The notes under the pieces: model-generated | What the model was told of the DNA's origin: nothing | Databases searched by the model: none | The model's input: only the letters and a program-made list of their open reading frames with translations | Assembly: GCF_900112845.1 (NCBI RefSeq) | Contig: NZ_FONG01000006.1 | Span: 333,941 to 397,940 of the forward strand | Direction of reading: 5' to 3' | Source: Actinacidiphila alni | Lineage (GTDB): Bacteria; Actinomycetota; Actinomycetes; Streptomycetales; Streptomycetaceae | Length of the DNA: 64,000 nt | Program-made: the position numbers and the translations under genes | Shown here: positions 34,251 through 43,685 of the stretch, piece by piece | Numbering within the stretch: position 1 is the stretch's first letter | Layout of the letters: each line of letters opens with the position of its first letter

Positions 34251-35099
34251 CTAGGGACCGGCCGGCGGCGGGTCTTGTACGTTCTTGCGTTCCCGCCGGT
34301 AGGCGCCGGGCGGGACGCCGACGATCCGGGTGAAGTGCCGGTTGAGGTGCGGCTGGTCGGTGAAGCCGACAGCGGCCGCGGTGTCGGCGGGGGTGACGCC
34401 GGCGTCGAGGAGCCGTTTGGCGGCCCTGACCCGCTCGCCGGTCAGCCAGGCGTGCGGCGGCAGGCCGTAGGCCGCTTTGAAGGCACGCAGCAGGGCGAAG
34501 GAACCGGTGCCGATCTCGCGGGCCAGTTCCTCCAGGCTCGGCGGGTCCACCAGCCGGGTGGTCAGCAGGTCACGGGCGCGCGCGGCGACGGCCGCGCCGC
34601 CCGCGGGCGCGGGTCCCGCTGCCGCGGGGGCGCCGTGGCGGGCGAGCAGCCGGGCCACGACCAGGCGCAGGAGCGTGTCGGCGGCCAGCGCGTTGTCCTG
34701 CTCGGCGGCGCGGTGGACGTCGGCGATCATGCGGGCGGTGGCGGGATCGTCCAGGACGGAGGCGGTGAAGGAGGGGGTGCCGCGCAGCGCGCGGGTCTCG
34801 GCGGCCACGGCGGCGACGACAGCCGGGGAGGGGTAGAGCACCCGGTAGCTCCAGCCGTCCTCGACGCCGGCGTACGCGGAGTGCGGGGTCTCGGGGTTGA
34901 TCAGCACGACACCGCCGGCGCCCGCCCGTTCGGGTCCGCCCGGCAGGCCGATGCCCTCGACGCCGCCGGTGACCGCCGCGATCACATACGTGTCATGAGC
35001 GTGCCGGGGGAAGGTGTGCCGGACATAGCGGGCACGCAGCAGGTCGACCCCGGGCAGCCCGGGGTGTTCCCAGTATCTGGCCTGCTCGCGCGGTGTCAC
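34251..35099 (-). CDS. AraC-family transcriptional regulator
   Basis: 282 residues, GTG at 35099. N-terminal cupin-like effector domain (FPRHAHDTYVIAAVTGG, VLINPETPHSAY) and two C-terminal HTH motifs (SLEELAREIGTGSFALLRAFK; DTAAAVGFTDQPHLNRHFTR). First gene of an operon with azlC and azlD, a common arrangement in which the regulator responds to an amino acid or analogue. Divergent from lhr. Confidence 0.92.
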   Translation of the reverse strand: MTPREQARYWEHPGLPGVDLLRARYVRHTFPRHAHDTYVIAAVTGGVEGIGLPGGPERAGAGGVVLINPETPHSAYAGVEDGWSYRVLYPSPAVVAAVAAETRALRGTPSFTASVLDDPATARMIADVHRAAEQDNALAADTLLRLVVARLLARHGAPAAAGPAPAGGAAVAARARDLLTTRLVDPPSLEELAREIGTGSFALLRAFKAAYGLPPHAWLTGERVRAAKRLLDAGVTPADTAAAVGFTDQPHLNRHFTRIVGVPPGAYRRERKNVQDPPPAGP

Positions 35100-35204
35100 C
35101 CGGCCATTGTGACCCGGCGGCGGACCGGGGCGTCCAGCGAGTTATCCACAGGCTGGGACGTCGGCCGCCGCGCGCTGTCGGTGCGGCGAGGCAGGATGGA
35201 TGCC

Positions 35205-38200
35205 ATGTCCAGTCGCAGCAGTCTCGACGCGTTCTCCCCGGCCACCCGCGCGTGGTTCACGGGGGCGTTCAGCGAGCCCACCGACGCCCAGGCCGGGGCG
35301 TGGACGGCGATCGCCGAGGGCTCCGACGTGCTGGTCGTCGCACCGACCGGCTCGGGCAAGACGCTGGCCGCCTTCCTCGCCGCCCTCGACCGGCTCGCCA
35401 GCACCCCGCCGCCGGCCGAGGCACGGCGCCGCTGCCGGGTGCTGTACGTCTCGCCGCTCAAGGCGCTCGCGGTGGACGTCGAGCGCAATCTGCGCAGCCC
35501 GCTCGCCGGACTGCGGCAGGAGTCGGTGCGTCTCGGGCTGCCCGAGCCCGAGGTACGGGTCGGCATCCGGTCGGGCGACACCCCGCCCGCGGAGCGGCGC
35601 GCGCTGGTGACGCGACCGCCGGACATCCTCATCACCACCCCGGAGTCGCTGTTCCTGATGCTCACCTCCGCGGCCCGCGAGGCGCTGAGCGGGGTGGAGA
35701 CGGTGATCCTGGACGAGGTGCACGCGGTGGCGGGCACCAAGCGCGGCGCGCATCTGGCGCTGACGCTTGAGCGGCTGGACGAGATCCTGGACCGGCCCGC
35801 CCGCCGGATCGGGCTGTCGGCGACGGTCCGGCCGGTGGAGGAGATCGCCCGCTATCTGTCGCCGCAGCGCAAGGTGACCATCGTCCAGCCGCCGTCGCAG
35901 AAGCGCTTCGACCTGTCCGTGGTCGTGCCGGTCGAGGATCTGGGCGAGCTGGGCGGCTCGCCGGTGGCCGACCACACCGGGCCCGCGGCCGGTCCGGCCG
36001 AGCGTGCGTCGATCTGGCCGCATGTGGAGGAGCGGATCGCCGACCTGGTGCAGGCGCACCGCTCCACCATCGTCTTCGCCAATTCGCGCCGGCTGGCGGA
36101 GCGGCTGTGCAACCGGCTCAATGAGATCGCCTACGAGCGGGCCGAGGGCGAGCCGCCGCCCGAGGCGCACTCCCCCGCTGAAGTCATGGCCCAGTCGGGC
36201 GCGGCCAAGGGCGCGCCGCCGGTGCTGGCCAGGGCCCATCACGGCTCGGTGTCCAAGGAGCAGCGGGCGCTGGTCGAGGAGGACCTGAAGGCCGGGCGGC
36301 TGCCCGCGGTCGTGGCGACCTCCAGCCTGGAGCTGGGCATCGACATGGGCGCGGTCGACCTGGTGGTGCAGGTGGAGTCGCCGCCGTCGGTGGCATCCGG
36401 TCTCCAGCGGGTCGGCCGTGCCGGACACCAGGTGGGCGCGGTCTCCACGGGCGTGGTCTTCCCCAAGTACCGCGGTGATCTGGTGCAGTCCGCGGTGGTG
36501 ACCGAGCGGATGCGGGAGGGCGCCATCGAATCGCTGCGGGTGCCCGCCAATCCGCTGGACGTCCTGGCCCAGCAGATCGTGGCGATGACCGCGCTCGACA
36601 CCTGGGACGTGGACGATCTGCTGGCGCTGGTACGGCGGGCGGCGCCCTTCGCCTCGCTGCCGCACTCCGCCTATGTGGCGGTGCTCGACATGCTGGCCGG
36701 CCGCTATCCGTCGGACGCCTTCGCCGAATTGCGCCCGCGCCTGGTGTGGGACCGGGTGGCGAACACGGTGACCGGCCGGCCGGGCGCGCAGCGGCTCGCC
36801 GTCACCTCGGGCGGCACCATCCCGGACCGCGGGTTGTTCGGGGTGTTCCTGGCGGGCGCCGACCCGAAGAAGGGCGGTGGGCGCGTCGGCGAGCTGGACG
36901 AGGAGATGGTGTACGAGTCGCGGGTCGGCGATGTCTTCACCCTCGGCACCACCTCCTGGCGGATCGAGGACATCACCCGCGACCGGGTGCTGGTCTCACC
37001 CGCGCCCGGGGTGCCCGGGCGGCTGCCGTTCTGGAAGGGCGACCAGCTCGGCCGGCCGCTCGAACTCGGGCGCGCGCTGGGCGCGTTCCTGCGTGAGGTG
37101 GGGGCGCTGGAGCCGGAGCCGGCCCGGCAGCGGCTGACCTCGGCCGGCCTGGACACCTGGGCGTCGGACAATGTGCTGTCGTATCTGGCCGAGCAGCGGC
37201 AGGCGTGCGGGCACGTGCCGGACGACCGGACGATCGTGGTCGAGCGGTTCCGTGACGAGCTGGGCGACTGGCGGGTGGTGATCCACTCCCCCTTCGGTGC
37301 GCAGGTGCATGCCCCGTGGGCGCTGGCGCTCGGCGCCCGGCTCCAGGAGCGGTACGGCCTGGACGCGCAGGCGATGCACGCCGACGACGGCATTGTGCTG
37401 CGGCTGCCGGACGCCGATCTGATGGGCCTCGATCTGCTGGACGCCGATCCCGTGCAGCGCGGGGCGGAGTTCGACCCCGAGCAGTCTCCGGTCGGCGCCG
37501 CCGATGTCGCCTTCGACAAGGGCGAAGTGGAGCAGTTGGTCACCGAGCAGGTGGGCGGCTCCGCGCTCTTCGCCTCCCGGTTCCGGGAGTGCGCCGCGCG
37601 CGCCTTGCTGCTGCCGCGCCGCGACCCGGGCAAGCGCACCCCGCTGTGGCAGCAGCGTCAGCGCGCCTCGCAACTGCTCCAGGTGGCCTCGGAATTCGGC
37701 TCTTTCCCGATCGTCCTCGAAGCGGTCCGCGAGTGTCTCCAGGACGTCTTCGACGTGCCGGGCCTGGTGGAGCTGATGGGCGACATCGAGGCGCGCCGGG
37801 TGCGGCTGGTCGAGGTCACCACACCCGAGCCGTCGCCCTTCGCGCGCTCGCTGCTGTTCGGTTACGTGGCGCAGTTCCTCTACGAGGGCGATTCTCCGCT
37901 GGCGGAGCGGCGGGCTGCGGCGCTGTCGCTGGACTCGCGGCTGCTGGCGGAGCTGCTCGGCCAGGCGGAGCTGCGGGAGCTGCTGGACGCCGATGTGCTG
38001 GCCGAGTTGGACCGCGAATTGCAGTGGCTGACCGAGGACCGGCGGATCAAGGATGCCGAGGGTGTCGCGGACCTGTTGCGGGTGCTCGGACCGCTGACCG
38101 GCGCGGAGTTGACCGCGCGGGGCGCCGAACTGCCGTGGGCGCAGGAGCTGGAGGCGGCCCGGCGGGCGATCCGGGTGCGGATCGGCGGGGCGGAGCGCTG

Positions 38201-39848
38201 GGCGGCGGTCGAGGACGCGGGCCGGCTGCGGGACGCGCTCGGTACGGCCCTGCCGGTGGGGGTGCCAGTGGCGTTCACCGAACCGGTGAAGGACCCGCTG
38301 GGCGACCTGCTCGCCCGGTACGCGCGCACGCACGGGCCGTTCACCACCAAGGAGGCGGCCGAGCGCTTCGGCCTGGGCAGCGCCGTGGTCGACGGCACGC
38401 TGCACCGGCTGACGGCGGCCGGCCGGATGGTGCAGGGCGAATTCCGGCCGGGCGGTGCGGGCCAGGAGTGGTGCGACGCGACAGTGCTGCGACGGCTGCG
38501 GCGCCGCTCACTGGCGGCGCTGCGCGAGGAGCTGGAGCCGGTGCCGCCCGCCACGCTCGGCGTCTTCCTGCCGCAGTGGCAGCACGTCGGCACCCATGGT
38601 CTGCGCGGTATGGACGGTCTGGTGCGGGCCGTGGAGCAGTTGCAGGGCGCGTCGGTGCCCGCGTCGGCGCTGGAGAAGCTCGTCCTGCCGTCCCGGGTGA
38701 CGGGCTACAACCCGGCGATGCTGGACGAGTTGACGTCGTCCGGCGAGATCCTGTGGGCGGGGGCGGGCGCGCTGCCGGGCAAGGACGGCTGGGTGTCGCT
38801 GTATCTCGCGGACAACGCCCCGCTGCTGCTTCCCGAACCGCAGCCGCTGGAGCTGACCCCGCTCCACCAAGCCGTGCTGGCGGCGCTGTCCGGGGGCTAC
38901 GGCCTGTTCTTCCGGCAGATCGCCGAGCAGGTGCGGGCCGCGGGCCAGGACCCCACCGATCCCCAACTGGCCGACGCCGTATGGGATCTTGCCTGGTCGG
39001 GGCGGTTGACCAATGACACGCTCGCGCCGCTGCGGGCGCTGCTCGGTTCCGGGCGCACGGCCGGGTCCACCGCGCACCGGGCGCCGCGGGCGGTGCCGCG
39101 CGGCCGGTACAGCTCACTGGCGACCCGGGCGCCGCGCGCCACCGCGTCCCGCACGGGCCCGCCGACCACCGCGGGCCGCTGGGCGCTGGTGCCGCCGGCG
39201 GAGCCGGACGCCACACTGCGGGCGCACGCCCTGACCCATACGCTGCTCGACCGGCACGGCGTGGTGACCCGGGGCGCGGTGGCGGCCGAGGGGGTCACGG
39301 GCGGATTCTCCGCCGCCTACCGGGTGCTGGCGGCCTTCGAGGAAACGGGCCAGGCCAGACGCGGCTATGTGGTGGAGGGGCTGGGCGCCGCCCAGTTCGC
39401 GATGGACGGCGCGGTCGACCGACTGCGTTCCCTGAGCACCGCGCGGGAGCGCGAGGAGGAGCGGGCCGGCCGGGCCCGTACGGTGGTGCTGGCCGCGGCC
39501 GACCCGGCGAACGCCTACGGCGCCGCGCTGCCCTGGCCCGAGCAGCCCGCGGGCGTCACCCACAAGCCCGGCCGCAAGGCGGGCGCGCTGGTGGTCCTGG
39601 TCGACGGCGAGCCCGCGCTCTATGTGGAGCGCGGCGGGAAGACGCTGCTGGCCTGGCCCGAGGACGAGATACGCCTGCAGGCCGCGGCGGACGCGCTGGC
39701 GCTGGCCGTCCGCGAGGGGGCGCTCGGCCGCCTCACGGTGGAGCGGACCAACGGGGAGTCGGCTCTCACCTCCCCGCTCGGCCGGGCCCTGGAGGCGGCG
39801 GGTTTCCACGCCACCCCGCGCGGCCTGCGCCTGCGGGACGGCGGCTGA
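35205..39848 (+). CDS. lhr: Large helicase-related protein Lhr
   Basis: 1547 residues, the full-length bacterial Lhr. SF2 core at the N-terminus: VVAPTGSGKT (Walker A), ILDEVHAVAG (DEVH), GLSATVRP, ANSRRLAERLC and QRVGRAGHQ. The winged helix and Lhr core follow, then the long C-terminal region (~650 residues) of winged-helix repeats found only in bacterial long Lhr. A 3'-5' helicase acting on DNA and DNA:RNA hybrids, linked to repair. Start chosen at 35205 (AGGATGG upstream); an ATG three codons earlier is possible. Around residues 1285-1320 there is an Arg/Thr/Ala-rich low-complexity stretch. Confidence 0.95.
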   Translation: MSSRSSLDAFSPATRAWFTGAFSEPTDAQAGAWTAIAEGSDVLVVAPTGSGKTLAAFLAALDRLASTPPPAEARRRCRVLYVSPLKALAVDVERNLRSPLAGLRQESVRLGLPEPEVRVGIRSGDTPPAERRALVTRPPDILITTPESLFLMLTSAAREALSGVETVILDEVHAVAGTKRGAHLALTLERLDEILDRPARRIGLSATVRPVEEIARYLSPQRKVTIVQPPSQKRFDLSVVVPVEDLGELGGSPVADHTGPAAGPAERASIWPHVEERIADLVQAHRSTIVFANSRRLAERLCNRLNEIAYERAEGEPPPEAHSPAEVMAQSGAAKGAPPVLARAHHGSVSKEQRALVEEDLKAGRLPAVVATSSLELGIDMGAVDLVVQVESPPSVASGLQRVGRAGHQVGAVSTGVVFPKYRGDLVQSAVVTERMREGAIESLRVPANPLDVLAQQIVAMTALDTWDVDDLLALVRRAAPFASLPHSAYVAVLDMLAGRYPSDAFAELRPRLVWDRVANTVTGRPGAQRLAVTSGGTIPDRGLFGVFLAGADPKKGGGRVGELDEEMVYESRVGDVFTLGTTSWRIEDITRDRVLVSPAPGVPGRLPFWKGDQLGRPLELGRALGAFLREVGALEPEPARQRLTSAGLDTWASDNVLSYLAEQRQACGHVPDDRTIVVERFRDELGDWRVVIHSPFGAQVHAPWALALGARLQERYGLDAQAMHADDGIVLRLPDADLMGLDLLDADPVQRGAEFDPEQSPVGAADVAFDKGEVEQLVTEQVGGSALFASRFRECAARALLLPRRDPGKRTPLWQQRQRASQLLQVASEFGSFPIVLEAVRECLQDVFDVPGLVELMGDIEARRVRLVEVTTPEPSPFARSLLFGYVAQFLYEGDSPLAERRAAALSLDSRLLAELLGQAELRELLDADVLAELDRELQWLTEDRRIKDAEGVADLLRVLGPLTGAELTARGAELPWAQELEAARRAIRVRIGGAERWAAVEDAGRLRDALGTALPVGVPVAFTEPVKDPLGDLLARYARTHGPFTTKEAAERFGLGSAVVDGTLHRLTAAGRMVQGEFRPGGAGQEWCDATVLRRLRRRSLAALREELEPVPPATLGVFLPQWQHVGTHGLRGMDGLVRAVEQLQGASVPASALEKLVLPSRVTGYNPAMLDELTSSGEILWAGAGALPGKDGWVSLYLADNAPLLLPEPQPLELTPLHQAVLAALSGGYGLFFRQIAEQVRAAGQDPTDPQLADAVWDLAWSGRLTNDTLAPLRALLGSGRTAGSTAHRAPRAVPRGRYSSLATRAPRATASRTGPPTTAGRWALVPPAEPDATLRAHALTHTLLDRHGVVTRGAVAAEGVTGGFSAAYRVLAAFEETGQARRGYVVEGLGAAQFAMDGAVDRLRSLSTAREREEERAGRARTVVLAAADPANAYGAALPWPEQPAGVTHKPGRKAGALVVLVDGEPALYVERGGKTLLAWPEDEIRLQAAADALALAVREGALGRLTVERTNGESALTSPLGRALEAAGFHATPRGLRLRDGG

Positions 39849-39960
39849 CCGGGCACCCCGCGACGCGGCGCGCCGGGCGGGACCACGGCCATCGGGCGGC
39901 CCGGGACCAGCAACCGGGAGTCCGGACCCAGGGACCGGGAGCGGGCGGAAACACGCGGGC

Positions 39961-39991
39961 ACGGCGCCGCGCGGGTGTCGCGCGACGCCGT
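39961..39991. terminator. Terminator hairpin between lhr and the ankyrin gene
   Basis: ACGGCGCCGCGCG pairs with CGCGCGACGCCGT with one internal mismatch and a 5-nt loop. It lies in the 216-bp gap between two convergent genes; the rest of that gap shows nothing I recognise. Confidence 0.55.
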
Positions 39992-40064
39992 GCGGTGGGG
40001 ACGGGGTGCGGGGCGATGCTGGGGGTGCCGCGCCCAGCCCGGCGTTCTCACACGGCCCGCCGCC

Positions 40065-40661
40065 TCAGCCCGCCGCGCGCAGTTGCCGCGCGATGGCGTC
40101 GAAGCCGCGGCGTTCGGCGTGCTGGAGCGGGGTGACCCCTTCCTTGTCGGCGAGGGCGGGGTCGGCGCCCGAGGCCAGCAGGAGTTCGACGATCTCCTGG
40201 TGGGCCCGGCCGCCGTCGCCGAGGATCACGGCTTCGAGGAGGGCGGTCCAGCCGAGCCGGTTGACGTGGTTCACGTCGATGTCCGTCTCGTCGAGCACGG
40301 CCCGCACATAGGCGACGTGGCCGCGTTCTGAGGCGGGGATGACGGACACGCCGCCGTAGCGGTTGGTGAGCGTCAGGTCGGGGTGCGCGGGCAGCAGGGC
40401 CCGCATCATCTCCACGCTCCCCGTCACGCCGGTGACCAGCCAGGGGGTGTCCTGGCGGTAGTCGCGGGCGTTCGGGTCGGCGCCGGCCGCGACGAGCGTG
40501 CGCGCGGCCTCGACGTGGTCGGCGAGCGCGGCCAGCAGCAGCGGGGTGCGCTGCTGGTCGTCGCGCGTCTCGATGTCGGCGCCCGCGCCGAGCAGGGCGG
40601 TCACCGCCGCCGCGTCGCCGCTGTGGGCGGCGTCCAGCAGCCTGGTGTTGAGAGCGGCCAT
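40065..40661 (-). CDS. Ankyrin-repeat protein
   Basis: 198 residues from the ATG at 40661, preceded by AAGGAGGA. Five or six ankyrin repeats fill the protein: LLDAAHSGDAAAVTALLGAG, TPLLLAALADHVEAARTLVA, then GWTALLEAVILGDGG and GVTPLQHAERRGFDAIARQL. No signal peptide, so cytosolic. Downstream of the HbpS-like gene on the same strand (138-bp gap). In bacteria, small ankyrin proteins of this kind are often encoded beside catalase or other peroxide-defence genes, which fits this neighbourhood. Confidence 0.92.
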   Translation of the reverse strand: MAALNTRLLDAAHSGDAAAVTALLGAGADIETRDDQQRTPLLLAALADHVEAARTLVAAGADPNARDYRQDTPWLVTGVTGSVEMMRALLPAHPDLTLTNRYGGVSVIPASERGHVAYVRAVLDETDIDVNHVNRLGWTALLEAVILGDGGRAHQEIVELLLASGADPALADKEGVTPLQHAERRGFDAIARQLRAAG

Positions 40662-40799
40662 GCCGGTGCTTCCTCCTTCACCCGCCCGCTTGTGGGACGG
40701 GGACGTCCCGCGCGGGCCGGTCTTCGCCGATTTCTCGGGCGTCCGCGGTGTGTCGTGCCTCGGGGGCGCCGGGGTGATCATGCCCCCGCCCGTCGGCCT

Positions 40800-41366
40800 T
40801 CAACGGTCGAGCGTCGCCGCACCCGCCCGCGCGAACTGCTCGTCCTGGTCGCCGCTGGGCGCGCCCGCGACACCGACCGCCGCGATCGGGCCGCCCTTGG
40901 CGGTGACCGGGACGGCGCCGGCCAGGAACAGCGTGTCGGGGATGTCCTTGAGCTGCGGGGCCTGCTCCAGGCGCTTGGCCAGCTCGGAAGTGGGGGCGTT
41001 CCAGGACACGGCGGTGTACGCCTTGCGCTCGGCGGACTCGTACGACTGCGGGCCCGCGCCGTCGCCGCGCAGCGTCACCACGGTGTTGCCGTCCCGGTCG
41101 ACGACCGCGACGGTGACGTGCTGGCCGGCCCGGTTGGCGGCGTTCAGCGCGGCCTCGGCGGCCTTGGTGGCGGCGGCCGTGGTCAGCCGGTCGACCTGCC
41201 GGGTGTCCTTGCCGGACGCTGCGGCGGGGGCCGCGGCGGGAGCGCCCTTGCCGGACGACGCGGGAGCGGCGGCGGTCGCGGAGACCGCGCCGAAGGTGGC
41301 CGCGCCCACGGCGGCGAGGGTCACGGCACCGGTCAGGACACGGGTACGCGGCGACATCTTCTTCAT
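40800..41366 (-). CDS. Secreted GlcG/HbpS-family (DUF336) protein
   Basis: 188 residues, ATG at 41366. A Sec-type signal peptide (~residues 1-33, cleavage near ATAAAPA) is followed by an Ala-rich linker and the GlcG/HbpS domain: AAEAALNAANRAG, VTVAVVDRDGNTV, AERKAYTAVSWNAPTSELAK and PIAAVGVAGAPSGDQDEQFA. Its gene faces a five-TM sensor kinase/NarL-regulator operon, as HbpS does with SenS-SenR in Streptomyces, where the secreted octamer binds haem and modulates the sensor under redox stress. Whether this copy binds haem cannot be told from the sequence. Confidence 0.82.
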   Translation of the reverse strand: MKKMSPRTRVLTGAVTLAAVGAATFGAVSATAAAPASSGKGAPAAAPAAASGKDTRQVDRLTTAAATKAAEAALNAANRAGQHVTVAVVDRDGNTVVTLRGDGAGPQSYESAERKAYTAVSWNAPTSELAKRLEQAPQLKDIPDTLFLAGAVPVTAKGGPIAAVGVAGAPSGDQDEQFARAGAATLDR

Positions 41367-41683
41367 GGACGATTCACTCCTCGGATCTGTGGGACCGCCT
41401 TCGCGTTCCCGCCTCTGCCATCGATCCTCGGGCCGGATCAGGGCCGCGCCGGTCCCCGATACGGATCGCGCTCGCGGGCATGATGGACGACGGGCGGGTC
41501 ATCCGATCGGTTGATGCGCGGCCCGTTCCGGCAGGTCAGGCTGCATATGACGGCCGCCCACCGGTCCACCCGCCGGTCCGGCCACCGGTCCGCCCGCCGG
41601 TCCGCCCACCGGTCCGGCCGCCGACCGTCCGCGCCGCCCCTCGCGGGCGCCCGCCCGATCCGATCCGCCGACCTGGAGCCCCG
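41367..41683. other. Divergent regulatory region between the HbpS-like gene and the sensor kinase
   Basis: 317 bp without a convincing gene. An open frame in phase with the kinase runs upstream to 41480 but encodes only Pro/Val/Arg repeats. The region holds the tandem repeat at 41558-41629 and the ribosome site TGGAG before 41684; I see no clear -10/-35 pair. Confidence 0.6.
41558..41629. repeat. Six 12-bp tandem repeats ahead of the SenS-like kinase gene
   Basis: Six head-to-tail 12-bp units of the form CCRCCGGTCCRS (the last degenerate), alternating CCACCGGTCC and CCGCCGGTCC. They end 54 bp before the kinase start. Unit length near one helical turn puts each CCGGT core on almost the same face of the DNA. 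Confidence 0.75.
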
Positions 41684-42907
41684 ATGCACAGCCCTCCGCC
41701 GCCCGGCCAGGACCGGGACGCGCCGGGCCCCAGCCCCGACCCGGACGGCTGGTGGCTGGCGGCGATCATGAACGGCGCCTTCGTCGTCCTGCTCGCGGGC
41801 GCCCTCATCCGTTTCGTCGACCGGCATCCCGACAGCGGCCGGCTGCCGTGGGTGATCGGGCTGAGCGCCGCGCTGGCGGTCCTCCAGTTCGCCGGCCGCC
41901 GCCCCGGCCGCCGCCGCGAGCCGCTCCCCCGCCGCTGGGAGCTGGCGCGGCTCACCGCGCTGGTCGCGTGCTGGATCGTCGTGGTGCTGCTGGCGCCGAG
42001 TTTCGCGTGGTGCGCCGTCCCGCTGATCTACACCGGCCTGCGATCGCTGCCCACCCGCGCGGCCGTGGCGCTGGTGGCGGTGCTCGCCGTCCTCGTCGTG
42101 ATCGCCGAGGTGCGGCTCGCGGACGGCACGGACCCCAATCTGGTGCTGCTGCCGCCGGCCGTCGCCACCCTCGCGACCGCCGTCTTCGTCCATATGCGCC
42201 GCCAGACCGGCCGTCAGCAGGCGCTCATCGACGACCTGATCCGTACCCGCCGCGAGCTGGCCGCCACCGAGCGCCGCGAGGGCACCCTCGCGGAACGGCA
42301 GCGGCTGTCGATGGAGATCCACGACAGCCTCGCCCAGGGCCTGTCCAGCCAGCGCATGCTGCTCCAGGCCGCCGACCGGATCTGGGACACCGAGCCCGGC
42401 ACCGCCCGCGGCCATGTCCGTACCGCGACCGCGGTGGCCGAGCAGAATCTCGCAGAGGCCCGCCGCTTCGTGCACGATCTGGCACCCGCGGCGCTGGTCG
42501 GGCAGGAGCTGGACGACGCCTTGCGCGCGCTGGCCGCGCACCGGTCCGAGCAGCCGGGCCTCACGGTCCGCTGCCATGTGGAGGGCGCGCCCGTGCCGCT
42601 GCCGGACCGTACGCGGTCGGCGCTGCTGCGGATCGCCCAGGGCGCGCTCGCCAACACCGCGGAGCACGCCGCGGCCGCCCATGCCACCATCACGCTGACC
42701 TATCTCGACGACCAGGTGCTGCTCGACGTGTCCGACGACGGGCGCGGCTTCGACCCGGCGGCGGTCTCCCCCACCGGGGTCCGCGGCCACGGGCTGCCCG
42801 CGATCCGCGCCCGGGTGCGGCAGCTCGGGGGCACGCTGACCGTCGAGTCCGCTCCCGGCGAGGGCACCGTCCTGTCCGCCGCCGTCCCCCTGGAGGCCGC
42901 GCCATGA
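41684..42907 (+). CDS. SenS-like sensor histidine kinase (HisKA_3, five TM)
   Basis: 407 residues from the ATG at 41684. Five predicted membrane segments in the first ~170 residues (WWLAAIMNGAFVVLLAGALI to VATLATAVFVHM), then the HisKA_3 core with His in MEIHDSLAQGLSSQ and a HATPase with DVSDDGRGFD and GHGLPAIRARV. The N-box equivalent is ALANTAEHA, slightly altered from the usual NALxHA. Five TM helices without a large extracellular domain match SenS, which senses through HbpS. The downstream regulator overlaps it by 4 bp. Confidence 0.88.
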   Translation: MHSPPPPGQDRDAPGPSPDPDGWWLAAIMNGAFVVLLAGALIRFVDRHPDSGRLPWVIGLSAALAVLQFAGRRPGRRREPLPRRWELARLTALVACWIVVVLLAPSFAWCAVPLIYTGLRSLPTRAAVALVAVLAVLVVIAEVRLADGTDPNLVLLPPAVATLATAVFVHMRRQTGRQQALIDDLIRTRRELAATERREGTLAERQRLSMEIHDSLAQGLSSQRMLLQAADRIWDTEPGTARGHVRTATAVAEQNLAEARRFVHDLAPAALVGQELDDALRALAAHRSEQPGLTVRCHVEGAPVPLPDRTRSALLRIAQGALANTAEHAAAAHATITLTYLDDQVLLDVSDDGRGFDPAAVSPTGVRGHGLPAIRARVRQLGGTLTVESAPGEGTVLSAAVPLEAAP

Positions 42908-43578
42908 CCGAATCCGCCACCGGACCGAGCGACGCGGCCGCTCCCGGCATCCGGCTGGTGGTCTGCGACGACCACGCCGTCGTCCGGGCCGGGCTGCTGG
43001 CGCTGCTGTCCAGCGCGCCCGGCATAGAGGTGGTGGGCGAGGCGGGCAGCGGCGAGGAGGCCGTCGCGATGGCGGCGAAGCTGCGGCCGGACGTGGTCCT
43101 CATGGACCTCCAGCTCGGCGCCGGGATCGACGGCGTCGAGGCCACCCGCCGGATCGCCGCGGCGGCCACGGAGCCCGGCGGCGGGCCGTACGTCCTCGTC
43201 CTCACCACGTACGACACGGACGCCGACATCACGCGCGCCATCGAGGCGGGCGCGACCGGCTATCTGCTGAAGGCCGAGCGACCGGACGAGCTGTTCGCCG
43301 CGATCCGTTCCGCCGCGCAGGGCCGCACCGCGCTGTCGGCGCCCGTCGCGGGCCGGGTGATGGCGCACATGCGGGCGCCGGGGCCGCAGCTGACCGCCCG
43401 CGAGCGGGACATCCTCGGCCAGCTCGCCCGCGGCCTCGGCAATCGCGACATCGCCCGCGCGCTGTTCATCAGCGAGGCCACCGTCAAGACGCACCTCGGC
43501 CGGATCTACGACAAGCTCGGCGTCGACACGCGCGCGGGCGCGGTGGCCGCCGCCACCGAACGCCGCCTGCTCGGCTGA
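42904..43578 (+). CDS. NarL/LuxR-type response regulator (SenR-like)
   Basis: 224 residues; ATG overlaps the kinase stop (ATGA). Receiver with VCDDHAVVRAGL, phospho-Asp in VVLMDLQLG and Lys in YLLKAERPDEL; C-terminal LuxR HTH (LTARERDILGQLARGLGNRDIARALFISEATVK broken as LTAREREI-like and SEATVKTHLGRIYDKLG segments). By analogy with SenR it may activate redox-defence genes and control the divergent HbpS-like gene. Conserved switch Thr is present in LVLTTYDTD. Confidence 0.93.
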   Translation: MTESATGPSDAAAPGIRLVVCDDHAVVRAGLLALLSSAPGIEVVGEAGSGEEAVAMAAKLRPDVVLMDLQLGAGIDGVEATRRIAAAATEPGGGPYVLVLTTYDTDADITRAIEAGATGYLLKAERPDELFAAIRSAAQGRTALSAPVAGRVMAHMRAPGPQLTARERDILGQLARGLGNRDIARALFISEATVKTHLGRIYDKLGVDTRAGAVAAATERRLLG

Positions 43579-43685
43579 CGGCCCGCGGTTCCCGCCCGCG
43601 CCCAGCGTCCTGATCCGGCGTCCTCACTCCTCGGGCCGCCCGCCCCGGCCTGGCCCGCGCTCCACGCGCGGGCCATCATGGACGG

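Noticed and set aside
40662..40781. N-terminal extension of the ankyrin protein
   Set aside because: The extension is Pro/Arg/Ser low-complexity, and AAGGAGGA precedes the internal ATG at 40661.
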